A DNA stretch of 64,000 nucleotides from Castanea sativa (lineage: Eukaryota; Streptophyta; Magnoliopsida; Fagales; Fagaceae): NCBI RefSeq assembly GCF_040712315.1, contig NC_134017.1, positions 5,796,001-5,860,000 of the forward strand. Reading direction: 5' to 3'. The notes beneath the pieces are model-generated. The model saw only the letters and a list, made by a program, of their open reading frames with translations, was not told the DNA's origin and did not search any database. Below, one piece after another: positions 33,101 through 46,299 of this stretch. Within the stretch, counting starts at the first letter, position 1. Each line of letters starts with the position of its first letter. The position numbers and the translations under genes are program-made.

Positions 33101-36100
33101 TCAGACATATTTTCACTTGGTGGAGATTATTATTCATTATTTAACAATGCCCATGGGCATATCCTCACCCTGAACAAATTCCTGCTCTTTTACTATAGAT
33201 TAGTGTACCCTGCATTGCTTCAATTTTATTTGTTTAGTTCAAATTGGCTATTTGACCTGTGCTAACAATGTGGGCATAATCAATATTTTTCTTTAATAAT
33301 AGTTCAATAAGTTTATGGCTTCATTTCCTACCACTTCCTGCATCTTGTTTTACTGATGCTATCCAGGGTACTGTTTTAGATTCATCTAAATAGAATTAAA
33401 ATTAAATTGAGCATCAGTTATCACTTGTAAAGCATCAAAATGACTAAAAAGCCTAATTGATTGCTTTTTTTCATATAAGTAAAATTGTAATTTCTCTTTT
33501 TAAACAACCCCTGCATTCCCTAAATTTTTAGGATATATGAATAAAGAAGGGGAAAAAAGCACAATTTTTTTTTTTAATTTAACTGCATGTTAGGAGGATT
33601 TTCTTCTTAGTAATACCGCCGTACAATTTTGTAAAAACAATTCACACTAATACACACACACACACTTACCAACCAAGCTGCAAAAATCAGTAAAACCCAA
33701 TCAAACGCGTTTGGTTAAAGTATTTTTTCAAACACTTGGAAGGGATTAGGAAATTGAGGAATCTTATCGACAAAAAAAGAGTTCATAAGTATTTAAAAAC
33801 TAAAGAAAATAATAATTAACCTTTAAGCCAAAAAATAAAAAACTGAGTTCATAACAAATGGCATTGATTTAGTTTTTTGGGTTCTAAAGTCATCAACATT
33901 AAACTAAAAATACAGAAACATATTTCATCAAAATTGTGGTAGAACATATTTGTGGGTATGAGATTTTATGATAAACAAAGTCAAACCTTGATTTGAAATC
34001 TGCCAACTCATTATCTGCGTCTTCTACAAAAAAAGAAAAGGAAGTTCACACAGTATACTACCCAAAACCTGACATTTATCAAAATTCATCATCTACCACT
34101 ATAAATTGATGCAAGAAGGTCAATCCTAAAAATAAATGATGTTTAAACATCATAACATAATGAAAATGATGAATGTAAGAGTCTATAGAATAACGCAAAG
34201 GAATGTAATAAAAACAATAGTGTAAACTGTAGATCAAATTTTAAAGTAAACTTACATATGGTTTATCATACTTGTGGTTTTCTTACTAAGTCTTAGTGAT
34301 ACCCATTGAGAAAATTCAAACAGGGTAAAATTGTTTTTTTAATTTTAAAAAAAAAAATCCTTTTACAAACCTTTTTCTTTTAAAGATATGTAGATAATAG
34401 GTCGTACAGTGTCAATTGATTTGTGGTAAATTATGATGATATAAGCTTCAAGGCCCCAATATTTATAATTCACTTAAGTCAGAAGGTAAATTCTCAAAGT
34501 CGTAATCTATTTATTCTAAAGACAACCACACAGAAATACATGTAAATGCTAACAGTTTTATATAAACAAAATTCTCAGCCGCAAGTTCATATTGTCTTTC
34601 CTACCAAGCATCTTGCTTTTGCACATCCTTTACAAAAATCACTCTAACTGGAAGCACCTAAACAATCCCAACCAAAATGAATAAACCACCCATTGAAAAG
34701 CCATAAAAGAGTCTTACACACATAAATAGAGAAAAAAGACATTCTTTACACACATACACATATACATGGAAAAAGATAGAGACCTTGCAGGTAGTGTAGA
34801 TATCAATGGCTTGAACTGAAAATTGAAAGGGTTGTACAAAGGTCTGAAATAGGTGGACAACCTAAGTGCTTTGAAGAAATGACACCATGCAATTCAGCTT
34901 GATATAAAATATACTATTTTTAATCACAACACAGATAGGATAATAAAAATTCAATGCGTCCAATAATTTGAATTATCTAAACCCATCAATCTATGAATTC
35001 AATTATAATTCAACCATGATCCAATTCTACGTATCACGTATGAAAATAATAATAATTATAGCAAAGTAATGTAAATCCAGTACCAATAACCAAAAATTAA
35101 AGAAAGAATCCTCCCCCTCTAGAGAAAGAAGCCCAAGTTTGAAAACCCACTAAAGTGTTTGACTTCTACCACAATAAGATATAAAACAGAAGAAACCATA
35201 GCCCTTAAAGTGAACATAATTAAAGTTTTTTTGGAAAACCCATTTAAGGCCGACGAACTAAAGGCCAACCATTCAGCCATAGCAACCTAAAACACAAAAA
35301 GTAAATAATAACAGGGTAAGTAGGTTTTCAATTGAAAGCGTATCAAAATTCTTACCTGGGGTTCAAAATTTGCTCTTCAGAGAAGGTTGGCTTTAGTTGC
35401 AGATTCTTTGAATTTGACGGTGGCAAGGAAACTATATATGTACATAAAAACGTTACACATACAAAACAAAGAAAGATTTGGCAGCATTACACAGACAAAA
35501 CAAAGTTCTGAAAGATAAAGGTTTAGGATTTTGGTTTCAATTAGTCAAAATATAATCCAAGAACCAAGATAACATCAATTATATCCCAATCTCTTTGTTT
35601 TCTTGTTGAACACAGAGAGCAAACCGTCCCCAAAAAAATTAGCCAAGTTTGTTTTGTCTATGCTAATATTTTTTTTGCTTTTAATGTGTACACCACACAA
35701 TAGTCTTTAGGAATTAATCCCTAAATATTCAATGACATAATTTTAAGCAATATATTGGCTATTTGTGAATGCAAATCATCTAATGGCTTAGGTTGTCCCT
35801 GATGACGTTGTGCACCTTTATTTAGTATTATTTCTAAATTTTTATTTCAAAGAAAGCAATAAATAATGAAAGAATACAATTCACAATTCTAGAGTTCTGC
35901 CATTCTTGTCCATGCCGTAAGAATTTATATTCACAACAAAGCATCTAAAGAAAGAGAATCACCATTCGAATTTCAATTCAAATTTGAACACAGAGAATTG
36001 ATACATACCTTTCATCGATCTGTGTTTAGTTCCGATTATGATAGTCACGAAGTTGCACCGATCTCTATCTCTGTATCTCGAATACCTAAATTGATAGCAA

Positions 36101-36458
36101 ACCCAAAGAAGACAATAGGGTAAGAGATTAAACCAAAGCTAACCCGTCTATTTACATAAATTAAACAAAACTTCTCCTAACCAAAAAACTTAAATCGTAA
36201 CAAATCAAACCAAGTTGTATCGCTTGTTAAGCTTTTTTTCAGACTTATAACCATCCAAGTTGAAATTTGGCTATGTATGGATCTGGGTTTTCCACTTTTA
36301 TATGGGATCTATTGCACTCATTTAATTTTTCCTTATCAATTTTTGATTCCAAAATGTGTAAGAATTCTCTTAGTTAGATTGTTAGTTCTATTGGTCTGAG
36401 GCCCGGCTACATCAAATTAGCCAGAAAATTACGGTTTTATTCTGTCGATCTTTCTATT
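30153..36458. other. 6.3 kb without a recognisable gene
   Basis: No ORF of note. There are short T and A runs, and two diverged copies of one segment at about 32495-32600 and 35770-35880 (shared TTGTCCCTGATGAC-TTGTGCACCTTT). On the minus strand several short stretches look like exons with splice sites. One at about 35408-35350 reads SLPPSNSKNLQLKPTFSEEQ before a GTAAG. Another lies at about 31906-31800, after TTTGCAG, and has stops. The 35960-36110 segment recurs at 38940-39060, which suggests mobile cargo or a decayed multi-exon gene. I cannot name it. Confidence 0.4.
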
Positions 36459-37997
36459 ATGGGTGGTTCCCGTTGTTTATGTATTGAATCCAAATTTTTT
36501 CAACTGGTGGTAGAGGAAGGGGGACGATATTTTTCTGTTAGGATTTTTGAACGAAGTATGTACTTCATGAAGTCGGTCTTCATGGGTAAGAATGCAGCAC
36601 AATGGCTGATGAAGAGTATAGAACAGATTGTCGTTGGGATTAGTCCAAAAAAAATTTATTCGTTTAGGGAAGGTGATGTAGCCTACACCCTCCAACGGGG
36701 CTCTAACTCTTTTGACTTGTTCCTTCTATTGTCTAAACTTAAAGTTGGCGGGTCTAGGAGGTCTATCATTATTCCAGAAGGTAGAGCTAAGAATGGATGG
36801 AGAGTTTTTGGGTTAGAGTTAAGGAAGATGTTGGAACCTGAAAACTATGTGAATGGTGGCTCTGGTCAGTCAAAATTTGTAGCTCAGCTTTATAAGGATA
36901 AATCAGGGGTTCAAGCATTCAAAACTTTTGCCGATACGATGCGTGGGCATCAAGTGCAGGTCAGGGGCAGCAATCAGCCAAATCTGTTAAATGCCTATGA
37001 TAAAAGGAAAATGCAATTAGGGGATAATATGGGGGAGAAGCAGAACCCAGTCATTGATCAGAGGAGGTTGAGCGATACGCTGGCGAGCATACCAAGTCCG
37101 GTGACTCTAGGAGGAAGAGATATGGATCCTCGGCACTGTGATGTGAAATTTACTTTGGGAGAGACAGATCCGATAGGAAATAAATGGAGCTTTCCGTTGA
37201 ATTTCAAATCAAAGGTGAATGATTCTGTTTTTGGAAAAGAATGTGAACGAAGGAATACTCACTGGACAGGAGAAGGCTTGACCATAGAGGTGAATGAGAA
37301 AGGTAAAAGGAGTGTAGCATGGAATTCTTATAAAGGTGGACTGAGGACTTCTAAATGGATCACAAGGAGTCAGAGGGAGCACGTGGTGGGTCCTTCTAGT
37401 GGGTCACGGGTGCAAAAAAATCCTGTGATAGGCTCAGCCCATTTTAGGTGTGATGCAGGGATTTCTAATAAAGGTGGTGGGAGGAATTCTAAAAGGGTGA
37501 AAAGGAATCAGAGGAAGTTTGCTTCACGGGGTTAAGTAAAGCCTGTGTTGGGCTTAGACCCATGTTGTGACGCACTCGTGGGCCTTCCACACTTGCTGAA
37601 CCCAGAGCCTACAGGCCCAATCAGGTTTGAAGTTGGTGAGAGCTCTTCCTTGTCTGACCCGAGACCATTAACACTTGAAGCCCACTTGTCGGTGATGGCG
37701 GCAAGCTCCAAAACAGGTCACAATATCTCTGTTGCTCAGACTGGGGTGTTAGGTCGACCTACGGAGCTTGCGAGGGAGGTCAATGGCTCTATTTCTGGTG
37801 GGTATCATGCCGTGGAGTCACCGATGACACCGAGTAAGGCCGATCGAGTGCAAACTCACTCATTGGTGATGGTGACGAGCTCTGTTTGTGCTTATGAGGT
37901 TGCTGTTCCTCAGACCGAGGCGATGGGTCGACTCGTGAACTCATCAATGGAGGTCGAATGCCCTTTTCTGACGGGTTTCACACCGATGAGCCTCTGA
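36459..37997 (+). pseudogene. LINE-like ORF fragment (N-terminal part of a non-LTR retrotransposon protein)
   Basis: A 358-codon frame is followed, after one TAA at 37533-37535, by 150 more codons in the same frame. About residues 1-130 (MGGSRCLCIESKFFQL, AAQWLMKSIEQIVVG, FREGDVAYTLQRGSNS, GGSRRSIIIPEGRAKNGW) resemble the N-terminal domain found in ORFs of plant LINE-type elements, before their endonuclease and reverse transcriptase. The rest is low-complexity and rich in Gly, Ser and Lys. No endonuclease or RT follows: after 38000 there is only about 200 bp to an A-run (38058) and then a different repeat. It is therefore a 5' fragment. The family call is from remembered motif style and should be searched. 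It lies between repeat segments that are contiguous in the copy at 38920-39570. Confidence 0.55.
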
Positions 37998-38203
37998 TGA
38001 CATTGGGTAAGGTAGAAACAGAGAGTGATAGGGTGTTTATGGGTCTTTTTTATTTATCAAAAAAAAAAAATTGGCTATTAAAATCAAGGGTAAAATCCCT
38101 TATGTTACCAGTACTTAAAACCGGAAATTATAATTTTTGCATAGAAAAGAGTACGTTGACCTTTAGAGGAATTTTGTTACAGAGGAGAGATGAGGTAAAG
38201 TAG

Positions 38204-39572
38204 TAGATCAGATAACGATGGCTGGCCGTACGAATCTCCATTGGATCACAAGTTTTTTTTTATCCCTCCTTCCCTTTCTCTGTGTCGTAATATTGGTAGG
38301 CGCTTTCTTTTAGGAAGAGAAGATGTTAAGCGCAGTCTGATAAAAAAAAGATGGCTAGGGTTTTTTTAATTGCAACGTTTTTTTTTAACCGGGTTTTTTT
38401 TTAATATACCAAATAAAGCTGTCAAACAGTGTTTTTTTTAACCGGTTATTTAATTTATGCTTTTTTTAATTGCAAGCGTGGCAGATTTTTGTAATTAAGT
38501 AGGGGAAAAATTTTAATATAGATATATTGAAGAAGACAAATTGTAATTTATACCATGATAAATCTATGAACAATGAATATGAACAATAAATTTCAAGGAT
38601 GAAGTCTAGAAGATATCAGCATGATGGAAGAAATGAATTATGAAACAAATGTGACGCAATTGGTAGTATTACATAGCATGTACATTTTTTTTCTTGGATA
38701 TGCAATTGGCTGAGAGGCTCTTCAATACCACCCCCATAGCCCCACTACCAAATACACATCTATATCCTGGTATCCATAGACCCTAACTTTGATAATAATC
38801 CATGTAAAATTTGATTTTTTTTTTCTGTTTATATCATCTTTATTTGTATTAAATTAAAATTTTATTTTGGATCAAATTCGAAAAAGAGGTCGGACTAATT
38901 TATAGATGGCCTCTCATGATTCTAGAGTTCTACAGAAAGACAATAAACATCAAAATTTCAATTCAAGTTCGAACACAGAGAATTGATGCGTACCTTTCGT
39001 CGGAGTAGCGCCGACCTCTATCTCCGTATCTCAATACCTCTAGGACGTTTTATCGTATTTAACTTTGAATCCCTGAACAAAAAATAGATTTTTTTACCAA
39101 AACTAAGCCAATTGTAACAGAGACCAACAAAATCCTAAACTAAAATTAGTATATATAGATATATATTCAAAGAATTTTCAAATGGAGATTATAACAAAAC
39201 CCTAGAATCACGTGCACACACATTCAAAGTCAAAGCTTTAACTCGCAAAACAGATCTAGAATATTCCGAAAATTCACGAAAATAGGAGAAACTTATCCCG
39301 AAATCACAAGAAAGTTTCAAAACCGAATCAAAACAACAAAAACACATAGAGAGAAAGAGAGGAAGAGAGAGAAGAACGCACCTGAAAAACCCAAAAAGGG
39401 ATGGTAATGGCCGGCCATACGAATCTTTAGTGAGGCACAAGATTTTTTTTTCTCCTTCGCTTTCTCTATTTTGTAGTGTCGCTAGGGTTTTTTTAATTGC
39501 AATGTTTTTTTATTTTATTTTAACCAGTTTTTTTTCTTTTAATATATCAAAAAGGCTGTCAAACAGTGTCAA
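38204..39572. repeat. Repeated Helitron-cargo-like segments, two copies
   Basis: No gene. Two segments (about 38206-38450 and 39411-39572) share a GGCCGTACGAATCT-like start, CTAGGGTTTTTTTAATTGCAA and GGCTGTCAAACAGTGT. A third, more diverged copy lies inside the Helitron at 53330-53530. On the minus strand they read like a 5' UTR and first exon ending in a GT splice site. The stretch 38940-39060 repeats 35960-36110. Confidence 0.55.
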
Positions 39573-40597
39573 GTGACCATTTGGATCCGGATTATTGCTG
39601 CGTCGATGCGTTTACGTTTGTGAATTGCTGGGACCAATGTTGTACAGTAGACACAAAAATGATGAGGGGAAACGCAGGAATGAAAAAAGCTAAACGCAAG
39701 CTTAACGCACCATTTCATTAAACAAAAATGCGTGTTGGGTACTGTTCATGGACACCTTCAAAGCCAGCAAAATTCAATTTGAAAGAGCTGGAACAATTTT
39801 GAGACGCACCGTTTCATTAAAAACTCCAAGGCGTGCGTGTACTATTCATGGGGTGTCCATGTAGCCTTCGCTCAACAATCTGTGATGAAAACGGTGCGAG
39901 ACGGTGCGCACAGCTTCCATTTGATCATTGTACAAGTACAGCTCCATCTGATCAAAACGGTGTGCTCTATTCAATGAATCTTTTTTTCTCTTCTTCAGCT
40001 TTCTTCTTTTCTCCCAACTACCGTGGCAGAATGTCTTCAAAGGTCTTCAATGCTCCGTCCGAATCCTTTTCAATGAATTGCACCTACCCACCAACCACAA
40101 AACCATCAAAACAGAGCACACACGATAAAAGAAAACCCATTACGCGGAACTCTCTGAAAAGACCCCCTCTATTCTTCCTTTGCGCGAGCGATTCTTCTCT
40201 CCGCTTGGGACATCGTTGCCGCCACTGTGGGTCTCTACATTCACGGGTAAGTTGTGTCTAACTTCTCATGCTCTCTCATCTGTTGGTGTGGTTATGTTGT
40301 GATCCATGAGGCTTTATCAATCTGTGGTTTTTTTTTTTTTTTGTTCAACGGTTATGTGTGGTGTTTGTGTTCAACATTTGTGTGTGGTTCTTTTGTGTTT
40401 TCCATGACATTATAATCTGGGTTTCTTGATCCTTCGTGTAATACCACATGTAAATTCTCTTCCTACCTCTGTTGTATTTGGATATATGTGAGTTTACTTT
40501 ACATTTTTCATGTGGGCATGCCTAACTGATTATATGATATGCACATGAACTGTTTGTTGAAATGCCTCAATAAGTATAGAAGAAAGTTGTAGCCAAA

Positions 40598-41600
40598 ATG
40601 GTTAAGGAGAAATTGAAGGACGGTGGTAGTAATGATCCGAAAGTTGACTGGAAAGACCTTAAGGAACTACAAGCTTTTTGTGAGTTCTGTGCTGTTCAAG
40701 TCCTAGAAGGCAAAAGGAACGGAGGATTTCTGACCAAAACTGGGGTTGATGCAGTGATTCAGCAGTTGGGTGACATGGGAAAAGTGGTGACTTACCTGCA
40801 AATTAAAAACAAATGGGATCATCTGAAAAAAGGGTAGAGGCAGTATAACGAGTGTTTTGACAATGAGACTGGGTTGGGTTATGATGCTAGCACTGGGCTG
40901 CTTCAGGCCAGTGATGAGTGGTGGACCCGAAAGATTGCAGTTAGTTCACTTTACATGATTGTGAAAAACTTTACTGTCTACAACTATATTATTGTGTTCT
41001 AACTACTAGTTCTCCACATGTAGGCATGTCCCAATGCAAAAACCTTCAAAAATAAACGTTTGCCGAATTGTGAGTTGATGAACATCATGTATGGAGGCAT
41101 GGTTGCAACAGGGAAAAATGCATTCTGCATAAGTGGTTAAATGCCAAAGGAAACCACCGAAGGGTCTTAGGACTCCGCTGATAGCACAAAATTTGTTGAC
41201 CCCCAATGTGAACCCTTTGTGAATGTTGATGCAATGGAGGTTGAAGGTCCATCATTGTCAAGGGCAGGACCGACAGTGACTAAAAGGAAAGGCTTGGCAA
41301 CCAGTGTCCACCTTTTCAAGCCAATTTGCAAGAATCAAAAAAAAAAAAATGTTCAGTTGCGCAAGAGATGTCCGTACACCATTTGCTTCCACAGCAACTA
41401 CTCAGGTTAAAGCAATTTTGGACATGGTGTTGAGTCTTCCCAGGGTACACTCGGGTCATTACCTTCATCTGTTCAACACCCTCTACTTCATGGAAAAAGA
41501 GTAGGGTAGGCACATGTTTGCAGCACTTTGCGATGACAAGGACGTCCAGCTGAAGTGGCTACAAAATGAGTACCAAAGGCACCCTAAATTTCATTTTTAG
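40598..41600 (+). pseudogene. SANT/Myb-like DNA-binding protein of the Harbinger element (broken)
   Basis: Exon 1 (40598-40939) encodes a Myb/SANT-like domain: WKDLKELQAFCEFCAVQVLEGKRNGGFLTKTG, then YLQIKNKWDHLKKG and GLGYDASTGLLQASDEWWTRKIA. An in-frame TAG (40835-40837) replaces the usual Trp after KKG. A GT/AG intron (40940-41023) joins it in phase to ACPNAKTFKNKRLPNCELM. Two more stops follow (41138-41140 and near 41168). The middle has VEGPSLSRAGPTVTKRKG and the C-terminus reads ATTQVKAILDMVLSLP...KDVQLKWLQNEYQ, ending at 41600. In PIF/Harbinger elements this protein binds the transposon ends and helps the transposase enter the nucleus. This copy cannot be functional. Confidence 0.8.
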
Positions 41601-44280
41601 TGAAGGAAAGGGGATTGTCTCGATAGAATTGGTGTAGTAATCGGATTTTCAGTGTTGTACCTGTTGCACTATGTTTTTTTTCTTTTGCTTTTATTGGTAG
41701 AAACTAAAATGCTTACAGGGGTGTGTATGTAAGACAATGGTTACCAATTAATTGTCATGTGTAGTGTATGCTTACCTGTTCCTTTAATTTTTTATTTTTT
41801 ATTTTTTCATATGTTCTAATATTAATAACCTTTTAGACATTTTTTTTTTGGGCATAGTTAAGTCCTCAAAGCTTGATCCTTCCCACAACTACATGACCAG
41901 TGACCACATGGAAGGTATGTAGTTTTATACTTGCGTGGCATCCTTTATACCTGAGCTCATACATCAATACTGTTTTCCAATAATCAAGTAACTACTCTAC
42001 TTGAATTTTATTATTCTGAACATTGTCGAATCTGAATTTTATTATTCTGGTTGTACTTGAATTTATTCAAGGTTTCTTTTACCTAACAACTCTATCAATG
42101 TTAAATTTATATGTGTGTTAAATTTATCAGTGTATTCTATGGATAACAATTAAATGAAACATGTGTTAAATTAATCTATGTGTTCTATGAATATCCTTAT
42201 CAGTTGATTCTTTTATTAAATACATAGCATGTTTTTGTGGTTCTCATTAAGTGCTAACTTACATATATAATCAAGTAAATGCCAATTATTGTTGAGTGTT
42301 GTTCATTATGACAAATGCTTCTTAACATTGTTGAGTGTTGTTCATTATTTGTGTTTATATTGAAGGGAAATTATTTACAGTTTCAAGATACGTTCGAAGG
42401 GACTGTTTTTCAATTCTTGTAGATATTTAAATGGTCAAAGGTGCTCCATCGTCTATATCCATATTTAGTTTCTATCACTTTAAAGTGTTTGTTCCGATGT
42501 CAATTAACTATACAGAAACAAACAAAAAAAGCTCTTTTGATTCCAACAAAGTGTAGCCATTTCCAGCTTCTACTAGTTTAAAATGTTTGTTCCAATGTCA
42601 ATTAATTATAACAAAAACTAAAAAACCTCTTTTGATTCCTGCATAGTGTAATCAGCATGCTTGTAGAATATTGATCTCCTATATTGTTTATTACATCCCT
42701 GTTTAGTATAGTATGAAGCCTATACGTGCATGCTTATTTTGGATGCCTTTTACTTACTGTTTGACTTTGACAACAATGTAATGGTGTATTAAATCAGGAG
42801 AAAATCAAGCAAATTGTCTCTATCGTTTTTTGGTTTTGCAAAAACCTTGCATGTACTAAAACATCTTAGTAAATAATATATTTTCCTACCTTAATTCTTA
42901 CAGAGAATTTGTTATCTTTTGAAGCTATGGACTGATGATGAAGAATAACATCACATTGAAGTATTTACTATCAATCTTTTAGCTCCTTTTGTTGTTAATC
43001 TCTTAGGAATTATGGTGCTGTTAGTATTTTGGCTTTTACCTAATAATAGTTATTTACTATCAATCTTTTAGCCCGTTAATCTTTTAGGAATTATGATGCT
43101 GTTAGTATTTTGGCTTTTATCTACTATTAGTTTTAAGTTGGTAGTTCTTTGTTGTTTCATCTATGTGGGGATTGTTATCAACTTTATTTTCTGTGTTTAT
43201 GAACTATTTAAAAAAATAGGTGTATTCTTCTTGAATCTCTTTCATAGCTTTAATTTTATACAAAACTTGAGTGTAAAATCTTTCAAGTATCGACTGGACT
43301 CCAGTCCTCAGATGACATGTTGTTGAGGGGAAAATATTCTTTGAAAAGAAATTAACTCAGCTTAATGCAATGCAATGCAATTCTCTACCAAAAAGAATCA
43401 CTTAGAAAATCCTCACCTCGTTTTCGTAGATTTTCTCAGTTATCAATTACCTTGATTTTGTAAATTTTCTCAGTAATCAAAAAATAGAGCAAAAAAAAAC
43501 AAAACAAAAAGATTAGTTTTCTCTAATATCTTAAAAAGTTTTTAATAAAAATAACTTAGTCAAATCATTTTTGTGACATGGTTGATGCATGTGATTAAAA
43601 TATATTATAAACAATGTTTTGTGAATGAAAAGTTGGTGATTTTTCTAATAAATATAATTGATAATATATTATAGGCTAAAATGGAAAACCCATTCTCTAA
43701 ACTTCTTTAGAATTCTTTTTAGCTCTCGCATTAATTGAATAAACTACAACATATAACAAAATTTAACGGAAAAGCATTAATTGAATAAACTTTAAAGTTA
43801 TAAGAGTAAAATGAAGGAAAGTAAAGTTAGAGCACTGAAATGAAATTTAGTAAAACCAGTGCTTATATAACCAATGCTTATATTATTTTCTGATTATTAT
43901 TTTTCTTGGTTTTGTAGCATTAGATATCTTCCGTATCTCAAGGCTCTGAATTTTAAGCTCGATATCTTTTAGATCATTGTTCAATACCTGTAAAGCAGTC
44001 TCAGAGTATACAAAAGGATGAATTTGCTAAACGACTCATCTGATTCCCAGCACCAGTGAGTTTCTATAGTTTCCCCTCTAGATGTGAATATACAACTTGT
44101 AGAAATCTTGGATGAAATCGTGAAAGCATACGATTAGGATTGTTAATTTATTGGTACCACCATAGTTTGACCCTAGTAGTAATAAAGGTTCAATAACATG
44201 AAGCCTATTGTTTTTAGCCTACATATTATTGTATCACATTAGTATTTGTACATGCAATGTAAAGTCGGTAAAATATGCAG
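41601..44280. other. Harbinger interior without genes, two local duplications
   Basis: No ORF is convincing. There is a tandem duplication of about 98 bp at 42471-42650 (TTTGTTCC-ATGTCAATTAA in each unit) and one of about 89 bp at 42962-43130 (ATTTACTATCAATCTTTTAG and GCTGTTAGTATTTTGGCTTTT in each). Confidence 0.7.
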
Positions 44281-45647
44281 GGACAATGACTTTGACCTGA
44301 GCGACGACATTGTACTCGCAACATATCTAGCCGGGTGTGCATGTGTAGTTTACGTGGAGACCTATATGACCAAAGTATCATTGCATACGAATATACAAAC
44401 AGGATATGAATGGGTACAGTATATATTAACTGGAAATCCTGAGAAATGTCGAAGACATTTTAGAATGTCAAGCCATGTGTTTGGACAATTGTGTAATACA
44501 TTGCGCTAATATGGATATAATGGAACTAGAAGAGTTTGCTTGGAAGAGTCTTTAGCAACAACATTGGTGTTACTTGGTCATGCTGAGGGTAACAGATTAG
44601 TGCAGGATAGATTTCAGCACTCGGGTAAGACAGTGCATCGACATGTGGTCACGGTAGTTACATTGTTAGCCACCGTTATGGCAGCAGACATTATCAAGCC
44701 TGTTGATCGTACATTTCGGGACGTGCCAGAACATATTCAACATTCAGGTCGATATTGGCAACATTTCAAGGTACTTTGTGAATTTGGTATCTTGACATTA
44801 TTTTATTCAAATTATTGTTATGGTCATACCACGTATTTCATTTCACATGGATTCCTTTTTGTGGCAATGGTTAGGGTTGCATTGGTGCGATTGATGGGGT
44901 CCACGTCCCCGTGGTCGTACCAGTTAATGAGCAATACTCGTACTATGGCAGGAAGGGGATCACCACAAAAAATTGCATGTGCACATGTGACTTTGACATG
45001 AAGTTCACATTCGCATGTGTTGGATGGGAAAGGTCAACGCATGACACAAGGATTTTTTTTAGCTGCCTCAATAATGAGAGTTACAACTTCCCAAAAGCTC
45101 CAGCTGGTTTGTAAATATGTAGTTTAATTACAGTATTAAAGTATGTATTAATGTAGTGCAAATGCTAATGTAATAAACGTGTTCATTTGTAGGAAAGTAC
45201 TATCTTGTTGATTCAAGGTACCCTATGAAGAAAGGGTTCCTTGCACCATATAAGGGGAAGAGGTACCACATCCCCGAATTTCGGCCTGATGAAGTGCTGC
45301 ATCATCCAGAGGAGAGATTTAATTATCTTCATTCATCACTCCGTTCGGTCATAGAATGAACTTTTGGAGTTTTGAAGAATAAATGGAAAATTTTGAGAAA
45401 TATGCCACAATTTCATATATGCACTTAATTGTACATCATTGTTGCTACGATGGTTCTTCACAATTTCATTAGAGCACATGAGATAAACAATGACATTGAA
45501 CATTTCAGATCTACAGGGGGCACATCTGGACGTAGTGAGAGTGGTCATTACGATCCTATGGCACATATGATCTCAATCTTGGACGAACCTGAGATGAAAG
45601 AGGTTCATGACAGTATCACAGCATCGATATGTGCGGACCATAACTGA
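44281..45647 (+). pseudogene. PIF/Harbinger DDE transposase (broken)
   Basis: The exons are about 44281-44770, 44875-45106 and 45193-45647, joined by GT/AG introns that keep phase. The DDE_Tnp_4 catalytic residues are all present: the first Asp in CIGAIDGVHVPV, the second in GWERSTHDTRIF, and the Glu in LRSVIE-stop-TFGVLKNKW. The C-terminus ATMVLHNFIRAHE is also typical. Three nonsense codons disable it: after QLCNTLR (44507-44509), directly after the catalytic Glu (about 45357), and before LYIIVATMVLH (about 45427). At least the second is consistent with a C-to-T change (CGA to TGA). The 5' exon border at a TGCAG acceptor (44280) is inferred. The protein would cut and rejoin the element at TTA/TAA targets. 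Confidence 0.85.
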
Positions 45648-46299
45648 TTATGGTGACTACTATTTTTGTCACAATATAAATTTTGAGTGTGGTTGAAAAT
45701 ACCATTAACATTATGGAAATTTTTTTATGGGGACCACAACTGATGGTTCACAAACTTCAAAGATGTAATACCATTTGTTGTTGTATTGTTGGTAAGCAGA
45801 ACTGAGGGCTCACAAAACTTGATTGTAATACCTTTGATTTATGCATTTGTATATATCGTTACATGTGAAAATCATGGGTATTGCAACAGTAGATTTCAAG
45901 CTTATAGGGGACTTCTAAATAGACTCCAATCTTATCTGAACAAGAGATAAACTCAATGGATTTTAAGATTGCAACAGTAATTTGCCAGGAAATTTAAAAA
46001 AAAAAAAAACAATATCTACCCTGAATTTCTTTTAAAGGCACCAAGAACCCTGAGTGTATATAGATAAATAAAATATAATATATATATATGTGTATATATA
46101 GACACACATAAACAACAACAAAACTTACAATCTCCATCAACTTGGCCATTAACATCATAGAGCAAATTCAAACGTCTTCACATTGTTTTAAGAAGTACAA
46201 CTACATACATATCATAAACTGTTACTTGCAATAGTACGATTAACTTACAAAACAAATGTAATAATACAAGTCTGTATTATTACATACCAACACATCCCA
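45648..46299. other. No gene seen
   Basis: AT-rich sequence with a (TA)n/(CA)n-like stretch near 46075-46110. Nothing else is supported. Confidence 0.6.

Noticed and set aside
43093..43326. Hydrophobic ORF of 77 aa that could be a membrane protein
   Set aside because: It overlaps a recent tandem duplication in AT-rich DNA and has no family features.
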